A stretch of 64,000 nucleotides of DNA, from the NCBI RefSeq assembly GCF_026212465.1, contig NC_080056.1, positions 6,542,517 through 6,606,516 on the forward strand, read 5' to 3'. The notes under the pieces are model-generated. The model saw nothing but the letters and a program-made list of their open reading frames with translations, made no database searches and was not told the origin of the DNA. Source of the stretch: Amaranthus tricolor (taxonomy: Eukaryota; Streptophyta; Magnoliopsida; Caryophyllales; Amaranthaceae). Below are positions 12,698 through 23,801 of this stretch, one piece after another (within the stretch, counting starts at the first letter, position 1; each line of letters opens with the position of its first letter). A program made the position numbers and the translations under genes.

Positions 12698-12879
12698 TTA
12701 ATTTTTTTTATAAAAAGTGCCTAAGGAACGTGCCCCCAAGGCCCCCTACTAAAACCCACTCACTCAGACGGTTTATATAAGCAGTTTATTAATAAGAAAA
12801 AAATTTTAAAAAAATACAGTTACTTTCTTATGAGACGACCTTAGTTGTGCAACTAGCCCAGGCCTAATCATTTTTTAAA

Positions 12880-13280
12880 AATATTCTGACATACTAATTT
12901 TAAGACTTAAAAGTACAATTTCAAGACTTTAAAATTCAATTTTAAGACTTAAAAGGTCAATTTTAAAGTTTTTAATATCTACTTTAATATTTGAGTCATC
13001 CTATTTTAAAGTTGAAATGAGAATTTAATGTCTTGAAATTGGTCTTTTAAGTCTTAAAATTGGTTTTTTAACTATTGAAATTTACCTTTTAAGCCTTAAA
13101 ACTGTCAAATTTCATGACTTAAACTGTCAATTTCAAATCCTTGAAATTGGTCTTTTAAGTCATTAAATTGGTCTTTTAACTTTTGAAATTGACATTTTAA
13201 TTTGTGAATTTGGTAAAAAAAATATATACAATTGTGTCGGCCTAATAAGATGCGTCTCACACGTGAGACGGTCTCACCCA
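12880..13280. repeat. Inverted minisatellite arrays ending in a GAGACGG motif
   Basis: From about 12888 to 12975 the sequence is a degenerate tandem array of units like TTTTAAGACTTAAAAGGTCAA. From about 13041 to 13200 the same unit recurs in the opposite orientation (TTGAAATTGGTCTTTTAAGTC). Together they could fold into a long hairpin. The block ends at GTCTCACACGTGAGACGG (13254-13271). Related, more decayed units continue to about 13640. Confidence 0.6.
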
Positions 13281-13748
13281 AGTTTTTGTGAAAAAGTAAT
13301 GAAATCTAGATTAACAATTGTACAAAAAGGCAATTTTTTTAAGAAAATAGTTTGAGTTGACCAAATTAAATTCATCTACGGTGAAACGATCTCAATAAAG
13401 AATTAGTAAACCTCAATACATGTCTTCAAACCAAACCATAAAATACAGATTTTAAGTCTTAAAATATTAATTTCAATACTTAAAAGGTCAAATCCAAGAT
13501 AACGTTGAAATTGGTCTTTCTAAGCCGTTTGGTCATTTAAATTTTGAAATTAAAAATTTATTTTAAAAAATAATAATACAAATTTTAGAATTAAAATTAA
13601 ATTGACTTTAAGTCTTGAACTTGGTTTTAAAATTTTACATTTGGCCATTTAAGTGTTTATTTTGATCTACTAATTCTTAAATTTAGTATAAAGTATTAAA
13701 AATTCTTGTTTTTTTGTTCTTTTATTTTTGTTCTTGTTCTTGTTCTTC

Positions 13749-13806
<58 letters not shown>
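13749..13806. repeat. (TTA)n microsatellite
   Basis: About 58 bases of near-perfect TTA/ATT trinucleotide repeat preceded by degenerate TTGTTCT repeats. Confidence 0.9.
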
Positions 13807-13807
<1 letters not shown>

Positions 13808-15290
13808 TACATTTTATGCAATATTAAGTATATTTATGATGTAAGAATTTTTTGAATTATTATGTCGTATTTCCGTATTCTTATCCAATGATAAGACGAT
13901 ATCCATGCATCTTAAAATTGTCGTACCTAAAATTTTCATATCAAGCATACCAAGAAAAAGTATTGGGAAAGTGAAAACTTCCAAAAGAAGTACGAGAAGT
14001 TGATTAAAATTCAAATATTGCAAATAAATTGGACCTATTAACTAAATTTATTGGTTGGTTTGACTAGTTGAAAGTATGATGACCAGAGAACTATTTAAGC
14101 TAGTTGTTTAAATAAGTCAAGCAAATGTTAGGAAAAAATTATTTATTAGTGGTTGGGTGTTTATTAGAGAAAATACAGGCAAAAAGCTAAAATCAAATGT
14201 AAAATGCTTATACGAATAAATTTTTGATTATAGTTTAATAGTTATTTATTAAATATTTTTTTTAATTGTTTGACCAATCAAAATCTAAAAATCAACTAAA
14301 AAACCAATAAAAAATCTAATTTGGTAAACACCCCCACATGATGTTGTAAAAAGAGAAAAATTTAAGATTGAATGAACATGATGTTTTGACTGCAGATTGC
14401 AGAATCTAAAACTGAATAGCAGGGTACAACAAACCTAAACAGATTAATGATTATGTTACAGTAGGTAATATAGAGTTATATACAGATGCCTTCTCACTCC
14501 AGAGGCTGAAAAATAAAACATTACCAAAATACAGAACAAAAAAAAATGAATTATCACTATGCTGATACGTATCGACGACTCCACAAAATCCAGCACGAAC
14601 ACAATTCCTGATTTCGTCTGCTTACTATGTGAGACTTAGCGAAGAACGATGAAGCTCATTGACTCTTAAAAGAACTATTACTTCCTAGGTCAGAAGTTCT
14701 ACAATTGGTACTAAAAACATGTGTAAAACGAATGTGCTTGTTTACCGATCGTCCAATGAGTAGAGCCAAGCAACCCGGAAAAAAACAAATCTCTCAAAAT
14801 AAAACATGCCCGGCATCATGTTTGTCATTCCAGAATAGAATCTGCAAATAACCGGAAATTTCTTAGGCTTGAGTGTTGGAAAGAAAACTGAGTTGGCCAT
14901 AGAAATGAACATATATGAAAGGACAAAGATAGAAAAAGTAAGCAAATTGATATTAATGGCAGGACGAAAAAACATATTACAAGCTATATAAGAGGCTTGT
15001 TCTCTCCTAAGAGTCCAAACTCATTACGATATTACACTCATTTTTATCGCCTCCGTTCCTCTATTTATATACTACTACATGTTTAGACCGTCCTAACAAA
15101 CTCTAGGTTTCTAATAGACTCTGATAACTTATTTAGGAATTTAATTCCTATTATTGTGCTTATATCCTCTTCTTGATAGTATTATGTTTCCCTAATGACT
15201 AAGATGCTCGTTTCCATTTGTGTAGACTCTCGGCTAGGTAATGCCAGTCATAACAGAATAGCCACAAAAAGAGCAAGGGATTTTATTGGA
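13807..15290. other. Intergenic, no supported gene
   Basis: Mostly AT-rich. Around 14148-14335 the ends GGGTGTTTA and TAAACACCC suggest another decayed Tourist-like MITE, but no duplication was found. A 77-codon minus frame at 14742-14975 has no recognisable domain. Confidence 0.5.
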
Positions 15291-15600
15291 AATACTTCAC
15301 ATGTGAGACAAGATAACACATCGATAAAATAGTGGGCTGTTAACCTCCATATATATTGGGTGAGCTAATCTTCCTACTACCATATGGTTCTAGGAAACAA
15401 TGAACCTCACCAAGTGCGTGTGCAAGTCAACGCTCTTAACCCGTGGGTTTGTGGGCCTGAGCCTACGGGTGTCCCGTGTCCACACAAATGGGCCACGGTG
15501 AGATTACGTGACGAATTGTACGGCCTAATAAATATTAGGTGGGATATAGGTCTCAAATTCATTCAACTTTTTTGGGTAGTAAAGTAGTGTTTAAATATAC
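15290..15600. repeat. Retrotransposon LTR-like remnant
   Basis: The stretch with a dyad CACATGTGAG, a TATATATTGGGTGAGC motif and GC-richer DNA up to about 15500 resembles the LTR/promoter region of plant copia-type elements. No paired LTR, primer site or target duplication was found, so this is a suggestion based on general resemblance. It abuts the 3' end of the BED-hAT gene. Confidence 0.25.
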
Positions 15601-15622
15601 CTTAGTAAGTCCTGTAATTCAA

Positions 15623-18600
15623 TTAATCAGTTAAGTCATCATCAAGGAAATCAAGATCAGCATCATCATCAGTTGCTGGACCGGCATTAGGATGGACTTC
15701 CAAAGGTTCCACATCTGCCAGTGTCACCATTTCTAAAGATCCCCTCCTCATATCCGAGTTACCATCGTCATAATCAAGTATATCGTAGTTGTATCCATCT
15801 TCATGGTCAAATATATCCTGCTGAGGAGAAATCAGAAGTCCAACTAATCTGCATTTGTTAAGCAACCTCCCCCTAATGACATATTATATCAAACCACCCA
15901 CAAGAGTCGACAGCTATGCAGGAAATAACAAGAGGGAGGGGGCAATGGCTTGGTCTTAAGTATCTATTTATAATTTATAGGCGCAAAAAGATACCTCATC
16001 ATCTTGAATAGCATGTCTGCCAGCTTCTACAACCCAGTCATCAAGTAAACCTTCTAGAAGAGCACTATCAAGTGACATCAACTCATTCGCCTGTCTTATT
16101 TGGCGCTCTCTAAGTCTCAAGTTGTAGTGAACGTAAACAAAATCAGTTAATTTCTTGCGAGCTAAATTGTTTTGACTTTCACAATGGATTTGATCATATA
16201 CACTCCAATTGTGTTCGCAACCAAACGAAGAGCATGTTTGACTTAGTATGCGTACAGCTAAGCACTGCAATTCCAAACAATTTATACCATGTTGCTGCCA
16301 CCACACACCTGATGAGGCGAAACTGAGTCAGAACCTTTACAAAAATGTTAACCCAATCAAGTCACAAAAAGGAGCAGGTCTTTCTTAAAAGTGATGTTTG
16401 TCACAAAATGAACACAGGTCAAAATGTTCTCTACTAATAATTCTTCTCACCTGGATCAAGCTCAGTTCTTGTACTGATTGCCAATTCAGTCCCGAAATCA
16501 GCTTTAGCCGATACAAAGTCAGAGATCTGTTACGGGAAGAATCAGGTACTAAACTTTTCCCCAATATGAGAAATTAGTATGCGAATAATTACCTGCATGG
16601 ATGCAGCAACCTGTCTACCTCTATCTGACTCAAGCCGAACGATGCATTCATTTAATCCACGGACCACCTCCGGATTCTGTGTTAATGGAGCAAAAAAAAC
16701 TAAATCAGACTAGAAACAATAAAATTTACAGTAAATGAGAGTTGTAGTGATCCTACCGCTTGATAATCTGGTCGATATCTATAGGCTGGATTTAAAGAGT
16801 ATGCAGCGACACATAATGAATGATGAAATAATGAACTCAAATGGCTGTCAATCACACTCCAAAAAGGACCATATTTATCAGCATCCTCACCATGCATGCT
16901 TTTAATAGCAAGTTTTGCCCTTAACAGGTCACTATATACATATGGCAAAGACAGGTTACTGTTGCTGTCAACCTTATGCAGTGCTTGCAGAACTGGTTCC
17001 ACTGATTTCAAAACATGCTGCATTTTCTTCCAAAATGAAGCATTTAGTACAATTTTCTCCACTTCCTTGCCTTCTTCTGATCTGGAATACCGACATAAAA
17101 GCCATTTGCTTGATTGGAACATTCTCTTAAGACTTATCCTATGGTCAAATACACCTTGTAAACTAATGAAGTTAGCAGCATATTTAGTAATAGCAGGTCT
17201 AAGAATGTCCTGCCTGCCAGTAAATTCCTTCTTCATCAGATTCAACAGCCATGTACGGTTGTAGATGAACTTTGTCACCTTCTGGGCTTTCTCTATACAT
17301 TCACCGACAATCTTTATCTTCAAAAAATCTTCAAGTACTCTATCTATACTATAGGCAACACACGGAGTCCAAAATAGAGTTTTTCTTTTGTCTTCAAGCA
17401 TCTTTCCAGCAGCCTTATAATTAGGAGTATTCTGAGTGACTACCTACATCATATAACAGCACAAATATGTGAGTATGGGCCAAATAGAAAATTCCGTAAG
17501 TCCGTAGCTGAAAATATTTGTTAACAAGAGAAATGAATATAAGTCACATAAATACCTGAACAACATTTTCCTCACCAATTTCCTCCACCACTTGATCAAG
17601 TAACTTGAACAAACTAGAAGGATCATCTACTACGTCAGTGGCATCAACTAAATAAACAAAGTACACACCACGAGGACAGGACACTAAAAAATTAATTAGT
17701 ATCCTACCCTGTGAATTTTTCCAACTATCTGCCATAATAGAACAACCAGTAACCGCCCAGCATGTCCTATACTCGACAAGATAGCTTTTGACTGTTGACA
17801 GTTCGTCGTGTAGAAATCTACCAGATATCTGCCGACTTGAAGGACCTGTAAGACCCGGACCATAATGACCAACAAGTTCCAACATCTTCTGGAAAGAAAG
17901 GGAGTTGGCTACTTGCATTGGGATCCCCGCATAATAGAAGAACTCACTAATAGCTGAAAGTACTTCCTTGCGGTTCTTTTTGTTTGAACCACAGCTTCCT
18001 TGCTTATAAGTCAGTGGCATATGACGCATTGAAGTCTTCAAGACCGATGAATTTAGCCTCGACTTTTTCAAGTACATCTCTGAACTACTTCCTGAAGAGA
18101 TTCCACCATGTCCCCTCCTGAAATCTTTGCTCTGTCTCATATCTCCAATAACAACCTTATCATTACTCAAGTGATGCAAAACATCTTCTGGCTCATCTTC
18201 TTCAGGTTCATTATCTGAATGCATAAAAAAGGTTGGTGCTTCTTTGGTATTTGGTCTTCTGTGCCTTCTTCCTGTGCGATGCCATTTCATATTATCCTTT
18301 ATCTTCAAGTATACTTCATCTGGAGCATTTTTACAGGGAGCAACTTCTCCTGGAATTCTAGCCAAGTGTTGTTTAAATCTATTGATGCCTCCACTGACTA
18401 TTTTTCCACAGTAATTGCACTTCACCTTTTTCTTTCTCTCATCTTGAGCAATCCCATGCTCCCAACCAGGGTCAACATATCCCAATGAGCGAAGAGGAGT
18501 CAAATTCAAAAAGAAACTCTTATCATTCATCACTTTTTTCCCTTTTCTTTTATACTCCATAGTCTCCATTGCATCATCATCATCGTCGTCATCATGAGAC

Positions 18601-18893
18601 TGAAAATTCAGATACGCCTGCTCATCATTTTCAGACAGTTTTTGCTTCTTGTTGGATCGACAACCTTCCAAATTCTCTCTCATTTTCAAATATACATCTT
18701 CTGGAGCCCTTTCACAGTATGTTACTTCTCCAGAGACTCGAGCCAAGTGTTGCTTTAATCTATATATACCTCCACTAACAACTTTCCCACAATAGTTGCA
18801 CTTGACCTTTTTCTTCTTCTCATCTTGGGCAGTCCCATGCTCCCAGCCAGGGTCAATGTATCCCGCCGGACGGAGTGGAGTCATCTCTCCCAT
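15623..18893 (-). CDS. Domesticated hAT transposase-like protein, double BED finger, DUF659
   Basis: Six exons join in frame: 18893-17556, 17443-16757, 16676-16593, 16526-16451, 16308-15995 and 15820-15623, giving 898 aa. Two BED zinc fingers are visible. The first has Cys32, Cys35, His49 and Cys60; the second Cys159, Cys162, His176 and Cys187. Both share the preface GYxDPGWEHGxAQDExKKKV. An acidic run of seven Asp and a basic stretch separate them. A DUF659 hAT core starts near FYYAGIPMQ (about residues 315-465), and the hAT dimerisation region lies near residue 755-795 (FGCEHNWSVYDQIHCESQN). The C-terminus is acidic. The architecture and length match the conserved plant family of Arabidopsis At3g17450, so this looks like a host gene, not a live transposon; no flanking hAT termini were seen. 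It probably acts in the nucleus as a DNA-binding protein; the exact role is unknown. The first ATG, 24 bases upstream of the BED preface, was chosen as start. Confidence 0.9.
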
Positions 18894-20740
18894 TATATTG
18901 TAGACCAAGCATATATCTTAACTACAACAAACAAGATAACAATTCACAACATTAATGAACAAAACAAGATAAACATTTCCATTATGAACAAAACAAGATA
19001 AACATTTGCCATTATAAAAAAAAAAAAACAGATAAACATTTGTACCATCACTGAACAGCACAAGATCATGCAAAATTTGATCAAATGAAGAGAGAACAAC
19101 ACTGTGTATATTACCCTCATTATGTAGGAGAATGGTGACTGACATCCATCAATGCATCACAAATGAAGAAAATAGTTATAAAAAGTAGAGACTTTATGGT
19201 AATTGAAGATAGCTTGAATTTTATTCGGAATATTTCACATTAACTATCTATCTTCACAAAGTTTGGAGTTTGAACATCATATTTTCACATAAGATAAAAC
19301 ATATGATTCCAAAAGTTTACTGTAATTTTGAATCTCAATGAGACATTACAATACTGCACTTAAAAGAATCGGACTCTTAACAAGGGAAAACAAGGTCGCT
19401 TAATCAGTGGGGCTGAAAAACAGAGTGATGGAGGTCGTTCCGAGTTGAGCCTTAGTCCATTAATCAATGAATATCTACTACTCCACATTCACAGTACAAT
19501 AGCTTAGAAGTGCATAACATATCTATAATCTAATGAATATTTCAAGCATAGGAACTCAGCTCCTCAAAGGCAAAAGAAACCCAGCCAACTTGTGGCATAA
19601 GAGCAACAAACATCTCCTTATCTGTCAGCAGTTCAACTTCTCCTAAATCTACACAATAACATATACAACCAACTTAGGAAAAATCATGCCATACTCCATA
19701 TTCTAGAATCTACAAGACCTGTGGAATCCTGCATAGCATATTGTAATTTCACCGGGACAATCAGCAGTCATTTCCACATCAAAGTTAACTAGGGCAGCCT
19801 CCATATTTCATCCAAGATGCCCAACGTAAAGCTTTTAAAACATAGAAAGAACAAAAAATATAATAGCAAGGTGATCGCATCCCGAAAGAAAAAAAAAATT
19901 CATTATTCCATTAAAAACATATTCACCAACCCCATCCGTAATCTGAATACTCTCATAGCTACATTTTCTAGTGCTTTCTAGGGATTATCTTATTCAGAAA
20001 ATTTAGATAATGTGATGAGGCTATGAAACTCTATTTCCAAGAATCAGGTCTTGTCTTAGTTGGAACAAGTACCACTTTTCTCATGTAAAGTCTTGGGTTT
20101 GGTATTTTCCCCTCCCCTTCTTCCCCTCCCCTTCCCTCACCCTACCTTGTAGTAAAAAAAAAACTCTATTCCCAAAATCAATCCTTTTTGTATTTTCATA
20201 TTCATATATCATGACCAGGAAGACTACTGTCACTGGGAGACTAAGCAATGTGAAATCAATTCATTCAATGCAACCAATAACAGGAATTAAAATCAAAGTA
20301 GTTACTTTTCATGTTCCAATTCCATGATTACCCTATTTTATACACTTTTCTTCATTTTTGGTTTTAAAAACACATTCCTTCACTTTTCACCTTAAATACA
20401 TGCATCTGACGAAAAGATGTATCGGCTCGGTGTAAGAAACGCATTCCTTCTTTTCACAGTTCATAGAAGAACTACAAGAAACAAGAACTAAAATTATACC
20501 AAAATGGACGAAAATTGTACCAAAATCGGAAAAATTTTTGCAAATATCTAAATGAGATCACAGTTCATAATTCCTAACTTTTCCAAAGCTATAACAATAA
20601 CTCAACGAAATAATACCATCAAATATGATCGTAACAGCAAAACTGCAGAATTATACCAAAATTCGCCTTTTGTCAAATTTGTTGATCAGAAGACTGAAGC
20701 TGCAAACATTAAATTGCAAAAATGGACCAAAATTAAGGGA
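18894..20740. other. Probable leader intron of the BED-hAT gene, no coding exon
   Basis: No supported reading frame. A short tandem repeat containing ACAAAACAAGATAAACATTT occurs at about 18955-19020, and a long pyrimidine tract (CCCCTCCCCTTC-type) at about 20107-20145. The position between the coding start and the leader-like sequence near 20850 suggests a 5' UTR intron. Confidence 0.4.
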
Positions 20741-20749
20741 AATTGAGAA

Positions 20750-20990
20750 ATTTCGGGAAGAATAAGGTATGAATCGGCGTCGAACGATTTAAATCAACGA
20801 GTCAAGAAACTCGTGAGGCTGAGGCGTGACTAGTGGTAAAAAAAACTAGGGTTTGAGCGGAAGCGTTCGAGGAAAGGGATTCGATCGCTGGGTTGACTCA
20901 TTAACGAAACGCCAGCCGATGAAGGGATAAATCCGAGTGCACAGTTAGCATCATTGTTGACGCGCGCGTTCAATGCGTGAGAGTTTCGGA
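20750..20990 (-). promoter_or_regulatory. Candidate first exon/promoter of the BED-hAT gene
   Basis: On the minus strand this GC-richer block contains AAACCCTAG (telo-box, near 20850) followed by a T run, then pyrimidine-rich leader-like sequence. This is a typical plant 5' UTR signature. It is about 1.9 kb upstream of the BED-hAT start codon, on the same strand. Transcription start and splicing are inferred. Confidence 0.45.
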
Positions 20991-21151
20991 CTCAGTGAGT
21001 CAAACACTTTGAGTGTCTCTTATCTAGGGAAGGCCCACGTTAAAGGCCCGACTTGAGTCGACCTCAATTGGGTCACCTCAAACTCCTTAAAATAAGTGTG
21101 AATTCAAATTTTATTTTATTTTTTTATGTTTTCTTATTAATAGACTGCTTG

Positions 21152-21184
21152 TGTGGGCTCATCTCACGGTGAGACGGTCTCATA
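21152..21184. repeat. TCTCACGGTGAGACGG palindromic repeat end
   Basis: CTCATCTCACGGTGAGACGGTCTCATAC overlaps two nested palindromes (CTCACGGTGAG and GAGACGGTCTC). Similar motifs occur near 10170, 13254 and 42510, so it is likely the conserved terminus of a dispersed element family. Confidence 0.55.
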
Positions 21185-21189
21185 CAAAA

Positions 21190-22870
21190 CTTGTTGTAAT
21201 TCACTATGCAAGTAACCTTTATTGACAGTTCCTCATGTGAAACAGATAAGGTTGGATCGAGTCACATTCGAGTTATAGATAAATGAGCCATAAATTCTTT
21301 GACCTGAATTAACTCGTTTAGTTAATGGAGTTAATTCTTTGATCTGAACTAACTCATTTTGTTAATGGAGTTAAAAATCACAGTCAACCTAATTTTGATT
21401 CAATCAACTCGTTAAAAAATTTAAGTTTTTATTTCAGGGTTTTAAATATTGATAAATCATATTTTATGCCTTAATTTTAAACTTTAAATTTATGAGTTAT
21501 TTATTTTGTATTTATTATGAAAAAATAGGAAAATATTAAATGAACTAAGTTAATGTTATGATAATTGATTTGACTCGAAATTCTTTTGTATAATTAATTG
21601 AGTTATACAAGTTTATTTTAGGTTTAAAATTTAACCTTAACTTAACCCAATTAATAAACATCGGGTCAGGTCAACCTATTTAATTAACTAGGTAGAAAAT
21701 CTCACTCCAATCCTACTTATTTCAGGTTAGATTTATGTAAGATTAGCAAGTTGGGTCAGCTTTTTCTGGACCTACTTACTCCAATGAGACGTTACTCAGT
21801 TAAAGTACCTTTCAAAATGAGCGTATAATCTCATAATTTGTGATAGTTGTGTTCTTATATGTTTTTGTAGGACAATTAATTAAGAACTTAATCCCCTGAT
21901 TTGTATTTAATCAGAAATTAAGTGTTGGTGGTAGCTTGTCTTTGCTATCTTGCCAAGCTGTACAGTAAGATCGTTTGAGAAGATGGTTGTTCCTGTAAAA
22001 TGCAACAAGGGGTTAGTAGGGCCTGAAATGTTTTTCCGGGGACCCACTCTGACACCCAAGTCAGTAACAGTTTGAGACAGATTGCCTAATAGGTCCTTCC
22101 ATGAGCACTGTGGTTACAAGGTGGATTACTACTTAGAACTTATTTTGACGTGAGGTCTTTTGTGATTAATATCTGACAAATGTACTTTTGCGGATTATTT
22201 ATGACAATAGGAGCTACCTTCTTAGATTTATGATTGTGCAATGACAATGCTTATTTGAAAATCAATGTAGGTCTTTGAAAATCAGATGTAATAACTCCTT
22301 TGCAATAAATTACTTAGAGCTCTTTGTTTCTCTCTTAGTAGCAGTTGTTAGTTAAAAATTAATTACCTCATTTTTGAGCTCTTTAATGTGTATTTATAGT
22401 CTATCATTGTGCATGTAGAACATTCCTCTGTTATTTCAACAATCCGCAAAATTCCTTTGCATGCCACTGTAGTTGTATTACTGATATACGTTCAATGCTC
22501 CTTCAATCATCCCAGATAAATATTGTCAGATTACCCTCTAAACTTACTAATTCCTCCCAGATTAGTATTAAATTAATTTTTCCAGATAATTTTCTGTCAT
22601 AATTGTCTCTGATTAATATCTTACGTATACAAGTTGGATCGTTTAATATATGTATGAGGCGCGTAACACGAACTCATACAACAACTTGGACCTTATCGAT
22701 TATGCTAGTTTGTATTTGGTTGATAAAGTTGAAGTTTCTTACTATTACATGATTACTAATGTTGTAGTGTGGATTATTTTAGTTTGAAAATAGTTTAGAA
22801 AATTCCTGAAAGTAGGAGAGGTATTTTAACCATAGACAGACTCATAATTTTTTTATAGATTTGAAGAGGA
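21190..22870. other. Intergenic, repeats only
   Basis: Two tandem copies of a roughly 46-bp unit (ATTCTTTGAxCTGAAxTAAC ... GTTAATGGAGTTAA) lie at about 21293-21380. The GC-richer patch at about 21940-22110 (with GGGACCCACTCTGACACC) resembles retroelement leader DNA but cannot be assigned. No gene is seen. Confidence 0.45.
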
Positions 22871-22876
22871 TTGAAG

Positions 22877-23430
22877 TTAGGAGTGTACATAAACACCGGA
22901 TTCGAAATATCGATATTCGGTTTTCGAAATCGGATAATTTACACGTTTTTTGCAAATTGGATAATCCGGATTACATATTTTTGAAAACTGGATGTCCGGT
23001 ATTCGTTTTTATTTATTTTTTGTTTTTTTTTCTACAAGCTAACCTTGAGTTGAACCTTAATATAATTATTCTCTCCTGGATTTTTTTTTTTATGATTGTC
23101 CTTACTTAAACCAATGAGCAATAATATTATTCTTTAATTTTTTTTTAATTTGTTTCCATCACTAATTAAGCTATATATTTTCAGAGAGTTAGTATTTGAA
23201 TTTTATATAAAAAAGTTTTCCAAAACAAAAGTAGAGACAAAAAACGTATGGTTGAACGAAAAAAAAGACAAAAAAATAATTAAAAAAAACATTCTAATAA
23301 AACCGGGTATCCTGATCCGACCAGGATTAAATCGGGTATCTGAAATCCGGATACCCGGTTTAATTCGAGTAGGAATCGAATCGCATTTTTAGGTATTTGA
23401 AATACCGGATTTTCGGATCCGAGTCTATCT
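22877..23430. mobile_element. hAT-like remnant with CGGAT/ATCCGG subterminal motifs
   Basis: The left edge TAGGAGTGTACATAAAC resembles a hAT terminus, and it is followed by repeated CCGGATT, TCGGATA and ATACCCGG motifs at both ends of the block, as in hAT subterminal regions. The matching right terminus is missing and no 8-bp duplication was found. Confidence 0.4.
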
Positions 23431-23801
23431 TAGGTTAGTATTATTGTTTTCTTAGGTTAGTTTCTGAATTTATTGATATTCTTGGATGTGATTTTTAATT
23501 AAAACATGTACCCTAAAGAAACCCGCAATTTCAATATAATAATTCTTGTAATTAGTTCATTTTAACTTTTGTTAAATGAAAAAATCACAATTTTGTAAAA
23601 TTGCTATCTTTATATTATTCGGTCTCCTGAACGTCTCTCAGGTCCAACCCATTAAATCTTAATGTTCACTTATTGTATCATTAGTGTCTACTTACATTAT
23701 ACTTAATGTTTACTTACAATATACTTATTGTCCACGGAAAAAGTACTTAAAATACCTACTTATAATATTTTTAATGCCTAGCGAGAAACTTAGTCTACTA
23801 G

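Noticed and set aside
14742..14975. 77-codon minus frame
   Set aside because: Hydrophobic, no known domain, no splice context; probably chance or repeat-derived.
16896..17264. 122-codon plus-strand frame
   Set aside because: It is the shadow of exon 2 of the BED-hAT gene.
18894..18908. Upstream TTG as a start for the BED-hAT protein
   Set aside because: A plant nuclear gene would use the ATG at 18893, which precedes the conserved BED preface.
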